DNA of 64,000 nucleotides from Saturnia japonica (lineage: Eukaryota; Arthropoda; Insecta; Lepidoptera; Saturniidae). The notes beneath the pieces were generated by a model. That model worked only from the letters and a program-made list of their open reading frames with translations. It searched no databases and was not told the DNA's origin. The stretch's first letter is position 1, and each line of letters starts with the position of its first letter. Below, one piece after another: positions 22,370-33,800 of the stretch. Where the stretch lies: NCBI GenBank assembly GCA_033032175.1, contig CM065328.1:8990690-9054689 (forward strand), in the 5' to 3' direction. A program made the position numbers and the translations under genes.

Positions 22370-22628
22370 AAGTGTCTATAGACTTCAAATATATAGAAAT
22401 GTAGTTCTGTATTTTTTCACTACACGGACGCTTATACAAGAACATTCCTGTGTTATGTTCCTGCGATGAGTAGAGTTTCCAGAGCTCCTTGAGGTAGGGG
22501 GATTGAAGGTCAGTAAAGCGCTAATGATATCTATGGAATTCTACACACAGGAATGTTCTTGTTTAAGCGTCCGTGTAGTGAAAAAATACAGAACTACATT
22601 TCTATATATTTGAAGTCTATAGACACTT
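22370..22628. mobile_element. 259-bp MITE with 83-bp terminal inverted repeats
   Basis: The left arm (22370-22452) and right arm (22546-22628) are inverted copies with about one mismatch, starting aagtgtctatagacttcaaa. The central 90 bp is unique. No coding capacity. It directly follows the truncated 3' LTR of the neighbouring element. Confidence 0.9.
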
Positions 22629-23014
22629 GTTATTTCTATTGCTATGACGGCAGCCGCATACCATCAGGCCACTTCCTACCTTAGTTGTATAAAAAAACTT
22701 AAAACTTAAGCTGAATTTGGACTACCTACGAAACGATGTGGAATATTGTTCACGCTATAAAATTAGTTGTGCTGAACCATTTACAAATATTAAACTCACC
22801 CTTAACCTGTCATATATGATATGGACCTCGGATACTTCCACGGAAAGGAAATGTGAATTGTCGCCGAGTCCGGATGGGTTGGCCCGTGATATATGCGAAG
22901 GAAATATTATGTTACAATAGCATTTTTTCTATTCCGTATCAAAATGTAAGTAATTTTTAAAATATTAGAACTATATATTATATTCTTCCGTTTATGTTTA
23001 AAAGTTTCTTTAAA

Positions 23015-23265
23015 TTGCGGTAAGAGTTGACTTGGCGAAATTGTAAATTAAAGAAAAAGCGTTATGCCCTCTCTGTGTGACAATCTCTTTCTCTCTCTTT
23101 CTAATATGTACGAGTGTGTGTGCGTGTGAGTATCAAGATTCGAGCGGCCCCTATAAATATAGTGCCAATCCGAGGGCTCCATACCAAGTTCGGTGAAGCT
23201 GTAAAAGCCGCAGCGGCTTCAGGACTCCTAAGGCTAACAGTGTAGTCAGATCTAAAAAAAGGGCT
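23015..23265 (+). repeat. Retroelement-like 3' tail copy
   Basis: The block ends gctaacagtgtagtcagatc followed by A's, as in the blocks at 500-1017 and 56940-57255. It contains a CT-rich stretch (ctctttctctctctttc). A partial relative of its first half lies at 23820-23950. Confidence 0.6.
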
Positions 23266-24464
23266 CCATACAGAGTGTCAATCGCTTGTTAACATTCACG
23301 AAGAAAGAAGAAACCAGAAGCCTGAAACTTTGAAGACACTCCTGTCAAGAAAATCCTCAATATGTGTAGTATTAAGAAAATTATTCTAAGCGGAAATCTA
23401 AAGAATTATTGTGAATGAAGAATAATACAGCGTTTCGATTTTGGTGATCGTCTTAAGTATCTTTAATTCGCCATCGTTCACCATCCGTTCTACGTGCTAC
23501 ATGCTCCGTCCACTGCCACTTCTGTCATCCCCATTTCTGATTCTCTCAATTTTACTCTCTACCAAACCCGTAAAAATAAGAATAACTTCAATACGGATAT
23601 TAAATCGAATCGTTACGTACAAGTTATAACAAACGCCACAGTAACATTAACGTGACTGCTTGTCTCAGCTCAAAGGGTATTTAGTAGCGTTATCGACTAA
23701 GTGCGAGCAGTTATGCTCGCTTATCTCCCTAACTGGATGTGAAACTTCGTTCATGAGCGATAAAGGTCGGTTGCTATTGCTGGCGGACGGCAATCTTCAT
23801 TCTTGGAAAATTGCTTGACGCGGCTTACAGTAGTAGTTGACTTGTAGAAAAAGTTGCGTCAGTACAAAGTGTTATGCCCCTGCGTGTAACGTTCTCTGTC
23901 TCTCTTTCTCTCTGTTATATACGAGCGTGCGTGCGAGTGTCGACTTTAGAGCAGACAAGCATCATGCGCGGCCGGTTGTATAACCTTTCTTCAGTAAAGT
24001 TTTATGAATATATTGTGTATATGAGTTAAGCGATTAGCGACCCGTTAGTGATCTTTCTTTAAAATAGATAAACATAATTAATACAATAAAAACGTTGTTA
24101 GTTTAAAATATTTACAAAGAAGTCTTTATGACTTAAAAATATTATAAAATATAAATTAAGTTTACGAAACGAGTCTTAAAAAATCCCCTTTCACAATTAA
24201 TTATTTTGTGTAAAAGTTTATCAAGTAAATTTTCATTCGAGTTCGAAGAATATTATAAAGTTTTTCTATTGTTTTGATTACAATGCGAATAAATTAGTTA
24301 TGGGTGTTAATTTTTGGATTTGTTGTACGTTATATAAACCGAAGTTGTCAAGACGTATGTGGTCAAATATAGCCACATAAGATGGAGTGAACAAAGTTAG
24401 TTCCATTATGTACGGTGTGGCGTCACTCAAGGCGTCATTTTTTTTTCATAAATCTTATTTGCCA
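23266..24464. other. Intergenic, repeat scraps only
   Basis: Apart from the partial repeat at 23820-23950 (tgttatgcccctgcgtgtaac plus a CT-rich run) nothing is recognised. The 62-codon frame at 23441-23629 has no domain. Confidence 0.5.
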
Positions 24465-24700
24465 AACAAACATACGACCCGCTTGATGGTAAACGGCCAC
24501 CGTAGACTATGGAAGCTTTCAACACCAGAGGTATCAATAACGCCTTACCGACCTTGAACCGCTCTTCCATTGACCTTGAATAAATTCTGGAAACCATATT
24601 CACCGCAGAAATATAACACAAGGTTATTTAGCTGTGATGTTTTGTAGGGTGGCGGTTTTCCACCTGTCGAACTGCCCCAAGTAAAGGTAGAAATTTCTCT
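24465..24700. repeat. Lepidopteran LINE 3'-UTR-like fragment
   Basis: Motifs such as cccgcttgatggtaaacgg, gccttaccgaccttgaa and tagggtggcggttttccacc are those of a widespread lepidopteran retroelement 3' region. No open frame survives. Confidence 0.5.
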
Positions 24701-25282
24701 CTGCTATAAACTTTTTAAACCTTATCCTTGACTGGGTGGACTATGAGTATTTAAGTAAAATTAAAATTATTAGTAAGATTCTTTCTCCACTTCCCCTAAC
24801 TGTCATCCGTGATCTTCCAATATAAGCACCAGGTCAATAGTACGATCGGCAAAAAATTTAATAAGCCCTATTAAGATTCTTAACGGCTCTTCTCGATTGC
24901 TGGGATGTTTTCTGAACCTTTATTAGTGTGTTGACAATCATAAGTGCCATGTTAGGGCCTAAATTAAAAAAAATATTATGGACATTTTATGTAAGGATAC
25001 CGAAATTTAAATAAATAATTATACTCATGACCCAGAAGATGTCTTCACTTAAATACTAATCTTCACGTTAGAAGCTTAAGGGCGTAAATTAGACTCAGTT
25101 TGTTGTAACTGCAGCCCTAACACTTCTAACTTAATTCAATTTCTATGGTAAACTTTTTGCATAGTACTGGCGGTCAATATTTTTAAAAATCAAGTTTTAA
25201 TTTATTTAAAAATGGGTGTTTTAATTGATCATTTTTGAAGTTAATTTTAACGGTAATTTTAACGGTGTTTTAATTTTAACCG
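24701..25282. other. AT-rich intergenic DNA
   Basis: No gene or recognised element was found. Short repeats of ttttaacggt occur near 25245-25275. Confidence 0.5.
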
Positions 25283-25740
25283 TGGCTAGCTCATGTGGAC
25301 TACAGAATGTCCGCGCGAATTATGCTCCCCGCTCCCGACTATTTTAAAGACAACAATGCTTATTGTGGGTTTTCCTTAGATGATAGATATATACTTTCCT
25401 GAACTTTTTTGTAGGTTTTTTTAACGGCTATAATTATATAGTACATTAATTTGCTATATCTCTTATATGGTTTACACACAATAAGCCATTTAAGTGCCCG
25501 AATTGATTCACCATGACCAGTTTTTTTTGTTGTGCTGAACCCTAATTCTTTTTCTAAAATAAAAGTAGCCTAAGTTAGTTCTTATATCATCAACTATCTA
25601 TCAGTGAAAGTCCCGTCAAAATTGGTCCAACCGTTTCGAAGATTACCCGGAACAAACAGACAAACCGACAAAAAAATTCAAAATGGGTGTTTTGTTAAAG
25701 GTATCGTATATACTTTCATATACATCTAGTAAAAAGCTAT
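25283..25740 (+). repeat. 460-bp dispersed repeat, copy 1
   Basis: This block is related, in inverted orientation, to 63130-63580. Shared landmarks are gctcccgctcccgactattt, the cacaataagcc region, tgaaagtcccgtcaaaattgg and accgtttcgaagattacc. It starts ctagctcatgtgg, which could be a Helitron-like terminus, but no hairpin was found. Confidence 0.6.
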
Positions 25741-26511
25741 TATTTTGATATTAAAAACAGACACTTCAATTTTATTAATTGTATCTATAGATGTAAATAA
25801 TTTATTTCTAATTAAAGCAGTAATATTTTGAAACTGGTTCGATATATAATTAATTTGATAATGGTATTGGTATTTCAGTAATAATAATACATAGTAATTA
25901 CTTTCACAGAAATTCTATACATATAATTATGTATAAATACCAAATACTTAATCTCAGCAATTCTAATCAAAGATTTACGCTTTTCATAGTATCCGATTAA
26001 TGTTTCAGAATTATTTCAATTCGAGTGATTCTATGAATGTTTTACTCGACACATACGTCAACCTGTCTTATGCAGAGGTACAGGCGGATATGTTAAATTT
26101 ATTAAATTTTCTTATGCATATATATACAAATGCCAGCGACTTTACTTAATAATAATAACAATAATTTATTTTGCAAAATATTTGAGCTTACATTCTTTAT
26201 GGCGGAACCCTGTCACCTGAACTTGGTTTAACTTGTGTCGTACTTAAATCTCTACTCTAAAGCATTATCTAAAACAATGATATTTTATAAGTCGGCATTG
26301 ACGGTCTTTACAATGGTGGGCCATTGCCTTGATAACGCTGTTAGCGTGAGCGAGAAGAAATTTTTGTCCTTTTTTGACAACAGAGTTTCCGCCTTACGCT
26401 GGGATTTCCAGTATTTATCTCTTTTGTTTCTACATGCTGATAACAAAATTTGTACCGTATTCCGCTTTTAGTGAGAGTTCACGTCTATTGATAAAAGGTC
26501 ATTAATCTAAA

Positions 26512-26650
26512 TATATACTAATATTATTAAGATCAAGCGTTGTTTTAGTCTAGTTTAATGCGCTAATCTGTGAAACTAGTACTCAAATTTGAAAAAACTC
26601 TTTTTGTCCTTTAACGCCTGTTTATTGCGGAAGTATATATGTGTGATATT
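26512..26650 (+). mobile_element. Helitron-like 5' fragment
   Basis: The motif tatatactaatattattaag is followed by taatgcgctaatctgtgaaac, as in the fragment at 32425-32540. The remainder is missing. The neighbouring 78-codon frame at 26235-26471 has no recognised domain. Confidence 0.45.
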
Positions 26651-27289
26651 GGCGAGTGAAATGACTTTGAACTTGTTGATATTTGTTTAATTAATATCGC
26701 ACGAAAAAAATAAACACCGTACATCGTATAATCTTCGTTGACAGCTCTCTAGTGTTGCTACTTTAGAAAAACTCAATAATACCAACTTCAAAAAGTTAAG
26801 CGTAAAAAACATACGAATTACAAAAAACAAAACATATTATTCTAAATATTATACCACATATATACTACCGACACCACTGTGTAAAGTGCGGAATAATTAA
26901 CATACAACGAGTAAGTCAGAAAGTGCAATAAGCGAGAACGAAATACTTTTTTAATAGTAGCTTAGTAAATTGTCGTTACTGTCCCTGATGGAAAGCACAG
27001 TTATACAACCCTAACACAACAGCCACCACCAGCAAATCATTAATCAATAGGTGGTCGCTACTATCATGTCGGCCTACATAAATATCTCTTCACGTTATTC
27101 TTGAAATACCAAATGTCGTAAGAAGAAGGGAACATATTGACCGGTAGTTGGTTCTACTGTTTCAAGGTACGACGAATATAAGACATAGGGAACTTTTTAA
27201 TTTGTGCCGAGATGGAGGTTACTGTATAACTGCGACTCCCAAGCCCAGCGCGTGTGGTTCTGTGTGTTAACATTATATTAATACGTGAG

Positions 27290-27610
27290 AAGAAAACTTC
27301 GGACACCCATTGAAGTGTATTCCGTGCATGGCATTGGCATGTTAAAGTTTATATGGAGAAGGAGTGCAGAAAGCTAAAATTTATCTATAATATCTGTTAT
27401 TAATATATTAAATAAATTAATACTGCAAATCCTAACCCGACCAGTGCCATTGAACTTAATCCTTCCAAAATATTGGCATTGTCACTCAATAAAAAGTGAC
27501 AGCAAGTAATATAATATTCATTGTTTAGGTTCATACTGCAAATGTCAAAAAGAAAGTAGTCTATGATTAAAAAGTCGCTGCCTGGTCGAATTTCGATTAT
27601 TGGACGACCG
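27290..27610 (+). repeat. Dispersed 360-bp repeat, copy 2
   Basis: Same family as 11505-11870, sharing gaaggagtgcagaaagctaaa, agtgacagcaagtaat and the end ggtcgaatttcgat. The sequence just upstream (27070-27260) resembles a LINE 3' region, as does 37731-37850. Confidence 0.6.
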
Positions 27611-27996
27611 TTAGTTAATATTATAGTGCAGGCGGGCCGTATGTTGCAGCGCGGGGTATCGGGGGCCCAGGTTGCGTTGTCTGTCCGACGAAAACCGAGC
27701 ATTACCCAGAAGAGCCGATCTGAGAAAGCCTACACTAAAATATTGTATACTCTAAGTTTTATTTAATAAATTCAACAATTTTAAAATTTAATCAAGCTAA
27801 ATACGTCATATTAATATTATTTAATATAAGTCTGAGAATAGTGTAAATGTGGTTATGGAATCCATACTAATCATTTAGTATATATTCGTACTTTTGACTG
27901 GACGCAACTGCAACAGGTATGCATACACGTACGCACATACGCTCTATGACCTCACGCACTTAATAAGCAGGCAACCAACGGGTAGAAGTAAGGTCC

Positions 27997-28488
27997 GCTC
28001 CTCGGTGTGAAACCCTTGAGTCTGGCAGCCGCCCGCGTAATAAAAGTGACACTATACGTGCAACAATTAGCTACCCACGAACAACATTACACACAATATG
28101 TACATACATACGTGCACACCATATAAGTACATAGGTCCTGTAAGGGACCTTTATTATTTTTTTGTGCTAGTTGGTTAGACACACAAATTTAGCGATTACT
28201 AAATACATATACGCATGCTCCCTTCCTCCCTCCCAGGAGGCAAGGACGTATTTATAAATGCTTATCTACTTAGCTCTAATTACGTGTAGGGAGTTAGCTA
28301 GATCACGACTTATTTGCAATCGCGGCAACCACCTAAGCCGAGGTCCGGCCACATTGGCACCCTTGGGCGAGTTGGCTTTACTTTCATGACTGAGTGCCTT
28401 AAACGTTCACCCCCAAATCACGTTGAAGCTGTAAAAGCAGTTTGAGGCTCCAGGGCCCTTATGGCTATCAGTATAGTTAGTCAGAAAA
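27997..28488 (+). repeat. Retroelement-like 3' tail copy, long form
   Basis: The segment matches 500-1017 over most of its length, including cacacaatatgtacatacat, ctgtaagggacct and caagccgaggtccggcc-type motifs. It ends in cagtatagttagtcagaaaa. It is diverged and non-coding. Confidence 0.65.
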
Positions 28489-29814
28489 AAATGCTAGAAG
28501 TCATTCTCGCTTGAGCTATCAGGTCGTGAAGATCTCGTTAATAAGTCGACTACAATAAACATTGTTCCTGAGTGCTGTCTCACTGCGTAATATAATTTAA
28601 TAGCTTTTGTCAACGACTTCTTTCCATTTGTCTTCAAAATGAAGTCACTAACGTGTGTTAGCTATTGTAAATAAATTGCACTAATTCTGAAACTTTGTGG
28701 CGTGCGTACAACCACTCGCCAAACTTTCAACGCATAGGGGAAAAACAAACAAAAACAATCATTAATATTTTTATTCGAGCTAAATACAATATATAGATGA
28801 GATGATACATATTCTCTTCGATATCTTTCTTTTCTTATCACCTTTTTTGTATCATCACATATTGTTAACAAACATGAATAAAATCTATTTTGAAGGTAAA
28901 CCGACTGCTAAAATACTGGGGACCTTAGTTTGGCAGCCAGGAGCTCATAAAACATGTTATGTTTTAAATATTTTTTGTATATTTCTAATGTGTATAAATA
29001 AGATGTACTTTGCATGAATTAAAGATTATTATTATATTAGATTAAAGATACTAACTTAGCCCACGGCTCCGCTCGTGTGAACTACAATAAATTATTTTAT
29101 CGAGTTGAAAGTTCTCTATATTTTAATTCAGGTTATAAACTAACTATTTGCCAAATTTAATCCAAATTCAAGTAGCCGTTTTTGCGTTATGGAGGAACAA
29201 AAATCGAAACATAAAAACTTTCACATTTATAATACTACTTTGATTAGATTAGTTATATAAACAAAATTTAAGTCAATTTCATTATTTTGACCTATTTTCC
29301 CAAAAGTCACCTTCCAATTTACAAACTTTTTGTTTGTTTATCAAGCATACTGTACAAGTTTCGTGAAACTCACGAGATGGCCTCTCGTTTACAATATCCG
29401 ACGCAATCAAATCCAACGTTCACCTTCTAATTTAAACCTTGTAAACGACTCGCTTAAGCTCAAATTAGTGTGGAAAGCTGCAAGGTTTTGTCTGCGCACC
29501 CTAGTGGATTGAAGACCCTTAAAGTTAATATTAACTAATCCAATTCAGATACATTCAATTAATATAATAGTAGGTATAAAAAACGTATTTTATCTGTTGT
29601 CAATATTACTTTTTAAAAGCAAATAATCATGCTAAACTTTTTATTTTTATTAAACAACGGTTTCAATTGTCCAAGGTTTCAAAAGAACAGATATACATAA
29701 ACGGTTACTTTCGCATTTATAATATTACTTTAGATTAATTTATACTAATGATACTTAAATCCGTTGAAGTTCCACAATACCTGAAGACCCGTCTGTACAA
29801 TCAATATGAACTGC
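28489..29814. other. AT-rich region with Helitron-like scraps
   Basis: Fragments at about 29050-29240 and 29695-29740 carry the ggctccgctcgtgtgaac and tttcgcatttataatatta motifs of Helitron-like repeats on the minus strand. The short frames at 28662-29017 and 29330-29512 show no domain. Confidence 0.45.
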
Positions 29815-30235
29815 CCACCGTGATATAATGGTGCCGAGACATGGACGCTCACAGTTGAGGCTGGGCATAAAATACAAGTGGCACAGAGAGCCATGCAGCG
29901 TACCATCCTCGGCATCAAAAAACAAAATCGAGTCAAAAATGTCGAGATCAGACGTCGCGCTAAGATTCGATACGTTGTAGAGATTGTTACAAAACTAAAA
30001 TCGAATTGGGTAGGACAAGTTGTCAGGCAGAGTGACGTGAGGTGGACTAAAGCGTTAACTGATTGGTGGCCAAGTATGGGCTGACGAGTAGTCGGATGCC
30101 CACCAGCACGTTGGGTGGACGATATTGTAAAAATCGCGGGAAAAGATGGATGGAATTAACTCGGGATCGGGAAAAGTGACTTACAAGAAAAGAAGCTTAT
30201 GCTCAGCAGTAGACGACTATATACTATACGAAGAT
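29815..30235 (+). pseudogene. RTE-like LINE ORF2 C-terminal fragment
   Basis: The frame encodes VAQRAMQRTILGIKKQNRVK, then KSNWVGQVVRQSDVRWTKAL, and after a TGA stop at 30082 continues with GCPPARWVDDIVKIAGK in a neighbouring frame. This is the recognisable end of an endonuclease-reverse transcriptase of RTE-type LINEs common in Lepidoptera. Frame breaks and 5' truncation make it dead. A GAT-rich tail (gataatgatgaatgatac) follows, typical for such elements. Confidence 0.8.
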
Positions 30236-31300
30236 AATGATGAATGATACTAAATACGTAAAAAAATAGTTAAAAAGGGATCACCTAAAATGTTTAACTT
30301 ACCCTCCTATTTTTTCCTTTTTTTCCTTTTACTTTAAAGTTTCAATATAATCTAATACATACCCTTGCTTATCGCTATGCTCACATATATTATAATTTGA
30401 TTGTAACCAAATAAGTTTTGCAGGTAGATTATTGTATGTATTATCGAAATCAGTTTTGTGAACCTTAAATAAATAAATAAGCCTGTACAAGTAAGAAACA
30501 ATCAACGCTTTACATTGCGATGAAATATTTCCCATATCCCAAGAAGTATTCGAATACGAAATCGGAAAACAGTGAACGAAATGTAAATAAAATCATCGGG
30601 GCGGACGTGTGGGAATGACATTGACGTATTTCGCTGATCCTTTAAACTTGGATCGTGCTTCTCTTTTATCCTTAACTCTTTAACTATACGATCCAAAATC
30701 CTATGCGCTATACACGGGCTTGATTTTGCCAATAAAGAACCTTTAGGAGCGGGGTAAGAATTTTAGAACTGTGAGTTTTTAAGGCACTATGCTAATGGTA
30801 AGCAACAAGTAAAAATATGGTGCAGATAATAATATACTACAGTTTTTTGTCAAAGCATAGAAAATCAAACGTAATCAATGGCGACACCAGTCAACTACTC
30901 GTGACTTGTACATAGAAAAAAGTAATTATTTATCCTAGCTGCATCTCTTTCGCTTTCATGCTCTCATTTGAATATTAGTCCTGCTTTCTCATAAATCGGT
31001 TAGTTGAGAGACTTATTTCGTTGAATTAAATCACACCTTTTAGTTTTCGCTGATGGTAAGCCATTTGAACGCCTGCTTCACAGTGTTGACCTACTGTCAG
31101 TGCTGAATATTCGTCTGTCGGTAGTCGCAATTGTTATTAGAATACTATATGTCCTTACCGTAATATTTATTTGTCTTATTAACAGTGATATAATAATAAG
31201 CTTTAACCACAATAATAACAATTATTTTAGTATTGTGGAATTAAATTACGAAACTAATTAAACTATTATTTATTGACAGCCACAGTAGGCGTACACTTTT
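30236..31300. other. Gene-free intergenic interval
   Basis: Two overlapping minus-strand frames (30329-30732) lack any domain and are low-complexity. No element ends were found. Confidence 0.5.
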
Positions 31301-31860
31301 TTTACTCGACTGCGAAAAAGGAGGTTTACGTTTTTCGAGCGTATACAGTTTGTCTATTTCTTTCGCTCGCTCTGTACATTAAACGGATTGATGGATTTTA
31401 GCATACGATGTGTCGTTAGATTGGTCTTAATTGTGGGAGTGGCATAGGCGCTACGTAATATTTAAGTACGAAGTCTGGGAATCAAACAAAATTCAATAAC
31501 AGAAAAATATTTTTTTGTTGTGTTTTTTTTTGTTGCATTCGGGTTTTTTGTTTGCTTTTTAATACTAAATTAGGCTTATTTGAAGTTTGTTAAAACTATA
31601 AAATTTTACGTTCTAATACGTAACATGAAAGAAACATGACGTGATTGTGATTTATTTTTACCCGACTGCAAAAACGTACCTATGCATGTATGTACATAAG
31701 TATGTATGTATATTTCTTTGTCACGTTCTGTAGCCTAAACGGCTTGATGGACTTTAGTGTACGAGGTGACGTTAGATTCGTGTTAATCTGAAGTATGACG
31801 ATCAAATAAAAAAAAAAAAAAAATTTAGCCAAGTGCTTTTGTTGCACTACGCTTTTTTCC
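31301..31860 (+). repeat. Two tandem copies of the cccgactg repeat
   Basis: Copies 2 (31301-31555) and 3 (31659-31860) of the family at 19979-20235 lie head to tail in the same orientation. Each has the gtctatttctt, ctgtagcctaaacgg and gtcgttagatt landmarks. A poly-A run at 31807-31822 lies in copy 3. Confidence 0.6.
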
Positions 31861-32424
31861 TTATTATTAATTTAACTTTTGTAGTAAAGTATGACTCATT
31901 AATGTATTCCGCTTAGGCATATCGCGTTCAGAGATTTTGGTTCAGGCGTTTGGTTAGTTGCGTTTCGGGATCAGTCAGTGTATATTCAGGTGCCGCGAAT
32001 ACTCTAATAACATTTTTTTTTGCTAATGTTCTTCTTATATCCTAATTATTTTGAAAAGAAGAATTTAAACCGCAGAGTTTAAACGAAAGAAGGTACAACG
32101 AGGCAACTCGATTCAAATTGCGAATTTGGAGAACGTTAAATATATTATTATCTCAAACTGATATCTCTAGAGTGTAGATAGATAGGTGTATTCAAACTTC
32201 TAACTCGTCTGCGACGTAACGGTTCCCAAAAGTCACACTGTATGGGGGACTAAATTGGATTTAAAATCGACTTCCGGGGAGTTTAGTGGGGCTATGAAAA
32301 CAGCCAATCTGGGAGTAGACAACTTTCGAAAAGTTGTTTTAAATACCTTATATTATGTTAAAATAAAAGTCGTGAATTAATATTTTTTCATTACTACACC
32401 TATATTACTCACTATAAATAATCT

Positions 32425-32560
32425 ATACTAATATTATAAAGCTGAAGAGTTTGTTTGGTTGAACGCGTTAATCTCAGGAACTACTGGTTCAAGTATTTCA
32501 AGTCATTATAATTATTATAGAAATAAAGGTTTCTGATATTGATACGATCAAGATAAATGT
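32425..32560 (+). mobile_element. Helitron-like 5' fragment
   Basis: The start tctatactaatattataaag is followed by ctgaagagtttgtttggttg and acgcgttaatctcaggaact, a very common lepidopteran Helitron 5' region. It is truncated after about 110 bp. Confidence 0.6.
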
Positions 32561-33639
32561 TGATAGGTATTTAATTACAAAACAATTTATAACAAAGTTG
32601 TTAAATATGTGCTTCCATAGACACTAACTAAAAGAACTAATTTGGTTTTTTATGAGATCTCACAACTTTTTGTAATGAGAGAACTGCGTTGCGGGAATTG
32701 GCTTTTTTCATTTTATGGTTTTGATGGGTTTAATAATTAACATACTAGAGCATATTACTTTTAAAAAAATGTTAAGTCTATTAAGTTGTTTCACGTGTTT
32801 TCATATGGTGAACGATAGTACTAACATAGTACGGTTGATTCCACGCGAATATAGAACCAACCTGCGAGACGAAACGAATAACGAAATTATGATAAAAATA
32901 TCCAGCGAAGGAAGTATATTGACGATGTCATGCCAACTCACCGTTACTGCGTTCTGGTTGTAATTGTTGAACGGCCCTGACGTGGTTTAGCTATTTATAT
33001 TCAAAGGTCCTGAATCTTCACGCACCGGCTTTATAGTTCACAGTTCTGGAGCACGAGGTTAATGAGGAAATGTCCGAGGCGAACGAGTTTTGTACCGTGT
33101 GGACGCGACGGTGTTCCCACGAGAGTGTCCGAGAGCCGGTGCTGATAACGACAAATTGAAACAAAAATACCACCACTGGATATTATAATTTTAGCGACCA
33201 AAAATAATTAAATTCAAACCACCGACTTTGATTGGTAATGGTTTTAAATTAAGCGGCTGCAACATAGTAGACAGTAAAATACTAAGTGACTATACAAAAA
33301 ATAGGTATAACTTCTACTGCACGTAAATAAGTACACGCAAATACTTCCAGACAAAATTGAGGGCAAGAGGTACTAGAATTAAAATAAAATGAATGCATAA
33401 AATAAAAAAAATGAATTATGTTATTTTTTTATTGGAAGGATGATAGTACGTGTAAAACCTCCCTACTGCATAAACGGTATGTTGCGGTCCGCCGCCAAAA
33501 TGGCATAACTGCAGAGGAGTATGTATCGGTCCGCAACCGTTTCTTGTTTTTACACTCCAGTTTTTGCGCTTTCGGACTTTCCTGTCCTGTTCCTACTAGT
33601 TTGTTAATATAGCCAAAGACAGAGACAAACTATTAAAAC
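32561..33639. other. Intergenic DNA with no supported gene
   Basis: A mildly GC-rich stretch at 32960-33160 and an imperfect inverted pair gttgcggtcc (33481-33490) / ggtccgcaac (33529-33538) were noted. The frames at 32715-32963 and 33418-33612 have no recognised domain. Confidence 0.4.
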
Positions 33640-33800
33640 AGTAATATAATATCGCCCAGAAAGCATTTCTTTGCTCGTTTTAGTCTGTTGCGAACTACAG
33701 TTAGCGTCAGTTAGCGACCGTTAAGTGTGCGTATAAATGTGTTGTTTTAGTGTTGTTTTTTAGTGTTTAAGTGGGTTTTTCGATTGAAAACAATGGATAA
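33640..33800 (+). other. Candidate 5' UTR and first coding exon
   Basis: An arthropod initiator-like TCAGT occurs at 33707. An ATG in good context (aaaacaATGG, 33793) lies 86 bases downstream, and after eight coding bases (ATGGATAA) a strong splice donor GTGAGTAC begins at 33801. This is the shape of a real first exon, but no downstream coding exon could be recognised to 38 kb. It could be the start of a host gene with far exons, or of a decayed transposon. Confidence 0.25.
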
